Assembly (NCBI GenBank): GCA_958427145.1
Contig: CAUAAZ010000045.1
Coordinates: forward strand, 1 to 14,962
Direction of reading: 5' to 3'
Length of the DNA stretch: 14,962 nucleotides
From: an uncultured Collinsella sp.
Lineage (GTDB): Bacteria > Actinomycetota > Coriobacteriia > Coriobacteriales > Coriobacteriaceae
The notes under the pieces are model-generated. The model was not told where the DNA came from. It worked only from the letters and a program-made list of their open reading frames with translations, and ran no database searches. A program made the translations under genes and the position numbers. Below, one piece after another: positions 13,981 through 14,962 of this stretch; position 1 is the first letter of the stretch; the number at the start of each line of letters is the position of its first letter.

Positions 13981-14763
13981 ATGGCCGAACCCACGCTTTT
14001 GCCCGAGCGGCTCCAGTACCGCCCGACCAAGATCGAGCTCGACGAGAGCATCGAGAAGGCCAAGGCGACCCTTCTTAAGAAGATCAAGCGCTCGGTGTAC
14101 GTCTACCGCGTTGACTGCGGCGGCTGCAACGGCTGCGAGATCGAGATCTTCGGTTCCATCACGCCCGTCTTCGACGTCGAGCGCTTTGGCATCAAGGTCG
14201 TGCCTTCGCCCCGTCACGCCGATGTGCTGCTGTACACCGGTGCCGTGACGCGTGCCATGCGCATGCCGGCCCTGCGCGCCTTTGAGGCCGCACCCGATCC
14301 CAAGATCGTGGTGTCCTATGGCGCGTGCGGCTGCACCGGCGGCATCTTCTACGACAACTACTGCGTCTGGGGCGGCACGGATAAGATTCTGCCGGTCGAT
14401 GTCTACATCCCCGGCTGCCCGCCCAGCCCCGCGCAGACCGTCTACGGCTTTGCCATGGCGCTCGGTCTGCTGGACCAAAAGCTCCATGCCGAGACCACGG
14501 TGGAGGCCGCCGGCGAGCAGGCTGATATCCTGTACCCCGGCGTGCCGTACAAGCTGCGCGTTGCCATCGAGCGCGAGGCTCGCGCCATGAGCGGTTACCG
14601 TTACGGCCGCGACCTGGCCAACGAGTTTATGGATACGCTCGAGGGCGCGCCCAAGGGTGATATCCGCGGTGCCATGGCGCTGCTCATCGACAAGCAGGAC
14701 GATCCGCGCCGCGTCGAGGTGTACTCGGCGCTGCAGGATCTGGTGCTGGCCGGAGGTCGCTAG
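13981..14763 (+). CDS. hyfI: Hydrogenase-4 component I, NuoB-like small subunit
   Basis: Small subunit, 260 aa, carrying the [4Fe-4S] cluster next to the [NiFe] site. Ligand-type cysteines are C49 and C52 (in DCGGCNGCEIE), C116 in YGACGCTGG and C146 in PGCPPSP. The stretch KKIKRSVYVYRVDCGGCNGC is nearly identical to E. coli HycG, as is YCVWGGTDKILPVDVYIPGC. GAAGGAGGAG before ATG 13981 overlaps the hyfH stop region, 2 nt separating the genes. It is the last recognisable FHL structural subunit in the window. Confidence 0.95.
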   Translation: MAEPTLLPERLQYRPTKIELDESIEKAKATLLKKIKRSVYVYRVDCGGCNGCEIEIFGSITPVFDVERFGIKVVPSPRHADVLLYTGAVTRAMRMPALRAFEAAPDPKIVVSYGACGCTGGIFYDNYCVWGGTDKILPVDVYIPGCPPSPAQTVYGFAMALGLLDQKLHAETTVEAAGEQADILYPGVPYKLRVAIEREARAMSGYRYGRDLANEFMDTLEGAPKGDIRGAMALLIDKQDDPRRVEVYSALQDLVLAGGR

Positions 14764-14910
14764 ATGGAGCTCACGGACCGCTCTGGTTACTTTGCGGGTC
14801 CCGGTATGCTCGGCGGCTCCTTTGGCGATGCCTCGCGCGCAAGCGACGAGGCCGCCGAGGGCGTCGCCGACCCCTGCCTGGGTCATGCGCCCGACCAGGT
14901 GGTCTTCTAG
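14764..14910 (+). CDS. Small 48-aa protein of unknown function abutting hyfI
   Basis: An ATG follows the hyfI stop with no gap, and GGAGG at 14752-14756 stands 7 nt before it, so translation is likely. Codons are G/C-rich in third position like the neighbours. The peptide begins MELTDRSGYFAGPGMLGGSF, has an acidic Ala/Glu/Asp middle and ends DPCLGHAPDQVVF; it has one cysteine and no membrane segment. I do not recognise a family. Its place is where E. coli hyc/hyf operons have hycH/hyfJ and the hycI protease, but it is too short for either and shares no motif with them. The DPC near its end only superficially recalls the large-subunit L2 motif. A conserved small accessory protein, or a remnant of a longer gene, are both possible. 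Confidence 0.55.
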   Translation: MELTDRSGYFAGPGMLGGSFGDASRASDEAAEGVADPCLGHAPDQVVF

Positions 14911-14962
14911 GCTTATAGGACAAAATGTGTGTCCCGATAGAACATCCGTTTCCATCCATTAA
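14911..14962. other. Short 3' non-coding end of the window
   Basis: After the small ORF there are 52 nt. A weak hairpin GGACA (14918-14922) / TGTCC (14930-14934) with a 7-nt loop is visible without a following T-tract, so I do not call it a terminator. Whether the operon continues beyond the window cannot be seen. Confidence 0.4.

Noticed and set aside
14918..14934. GGACA/TGTCC hairpin as the operon terminator
   Set aside because: Only 5 bp with a 7-nt loop and no T-run; too weak to support.
1..14962. CRISPR arrays, tRNA or rRNA genes, insertion sequences, prophage genes
   Set aside because: No regularly spaced repeats, transposase or integrase motifs, tRNA-like folds or terminal inverted repeats were seen.

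Overview
The window reads as chromosomal DNA of a Coriobacteriia-type actinobacterium, most likely Collinsella or a close relative. This rests on high GC with strong G/C bias at third codon positions, AGGAGG-type ribosome sites, and a complete formate hydrogenlyase with a selenocysteine formate dehydrogenase. The organism name is inference; the gene identities are well supported by motifs and lengths.

Layout. Positions 1-97 are non-coding. Positions 98-890 (minus strand) hold a two-gene toxin-antitoxin module: a RelB/DinJ-like antitoxin followed by an overlapping PIN-domain toxin with a repeat-built C-terminal tail. Positions 891-1318 are a relatively AT-rich divergent control region. It carries the TA promoter and operator-like palindromes, an 11-bp-arm inverted repeat, a repeated AATACACTCG motif, and a well-folded 5' leader (about 1192-1310) that can switch between closing its basal helix and masking the Shine-Dalgarno sequence of the first plus-strand gene.

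From 1319 to the end, all genes lie on the plus strand: hydN - fdhF (UGA read as selenocysteine at codon 140, with a bacterial SECIS hairpin) - a strong hairpin with a T-rich tail (4157-4199) - hyfA-B-C-D-E-F-G-H-I - and a small 48-codon ORF directly abutting hyfI. Gaps are mostly 0-15 nt, or short overlaps, so hyfA-I is one transcription unit.

Working together. FdhF oxidises formate to CO2. HydN and HyfA, each with four cysteine clusters, relay electrons through HyfH and HyfI to the [NiFe] site in HyfG (group 4a), which reduces protons to H2. HyfB, D and F are three antiporter-like (NuoL/M/N-type) subunits; with HyfC (NuoH-like) and HyfE (NuoK-related) they form a large membrane arm. This is the 'FHL-2' (Hyf) architecture rather than the smaller Hyc one, so coupling to ion translocation is plausible but not shown by sequence.

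The most notable points are the structured leader with mutually exclusive pairings upstream of hydN-fdhF, the terminator-like hairpin between the formate dehydrogenase and hydrogenase halves, the uncharacterised small ORF after hyfI, and the PIN toxin with an unusual partner, a missing fourth acidic residue and a repeat tail.
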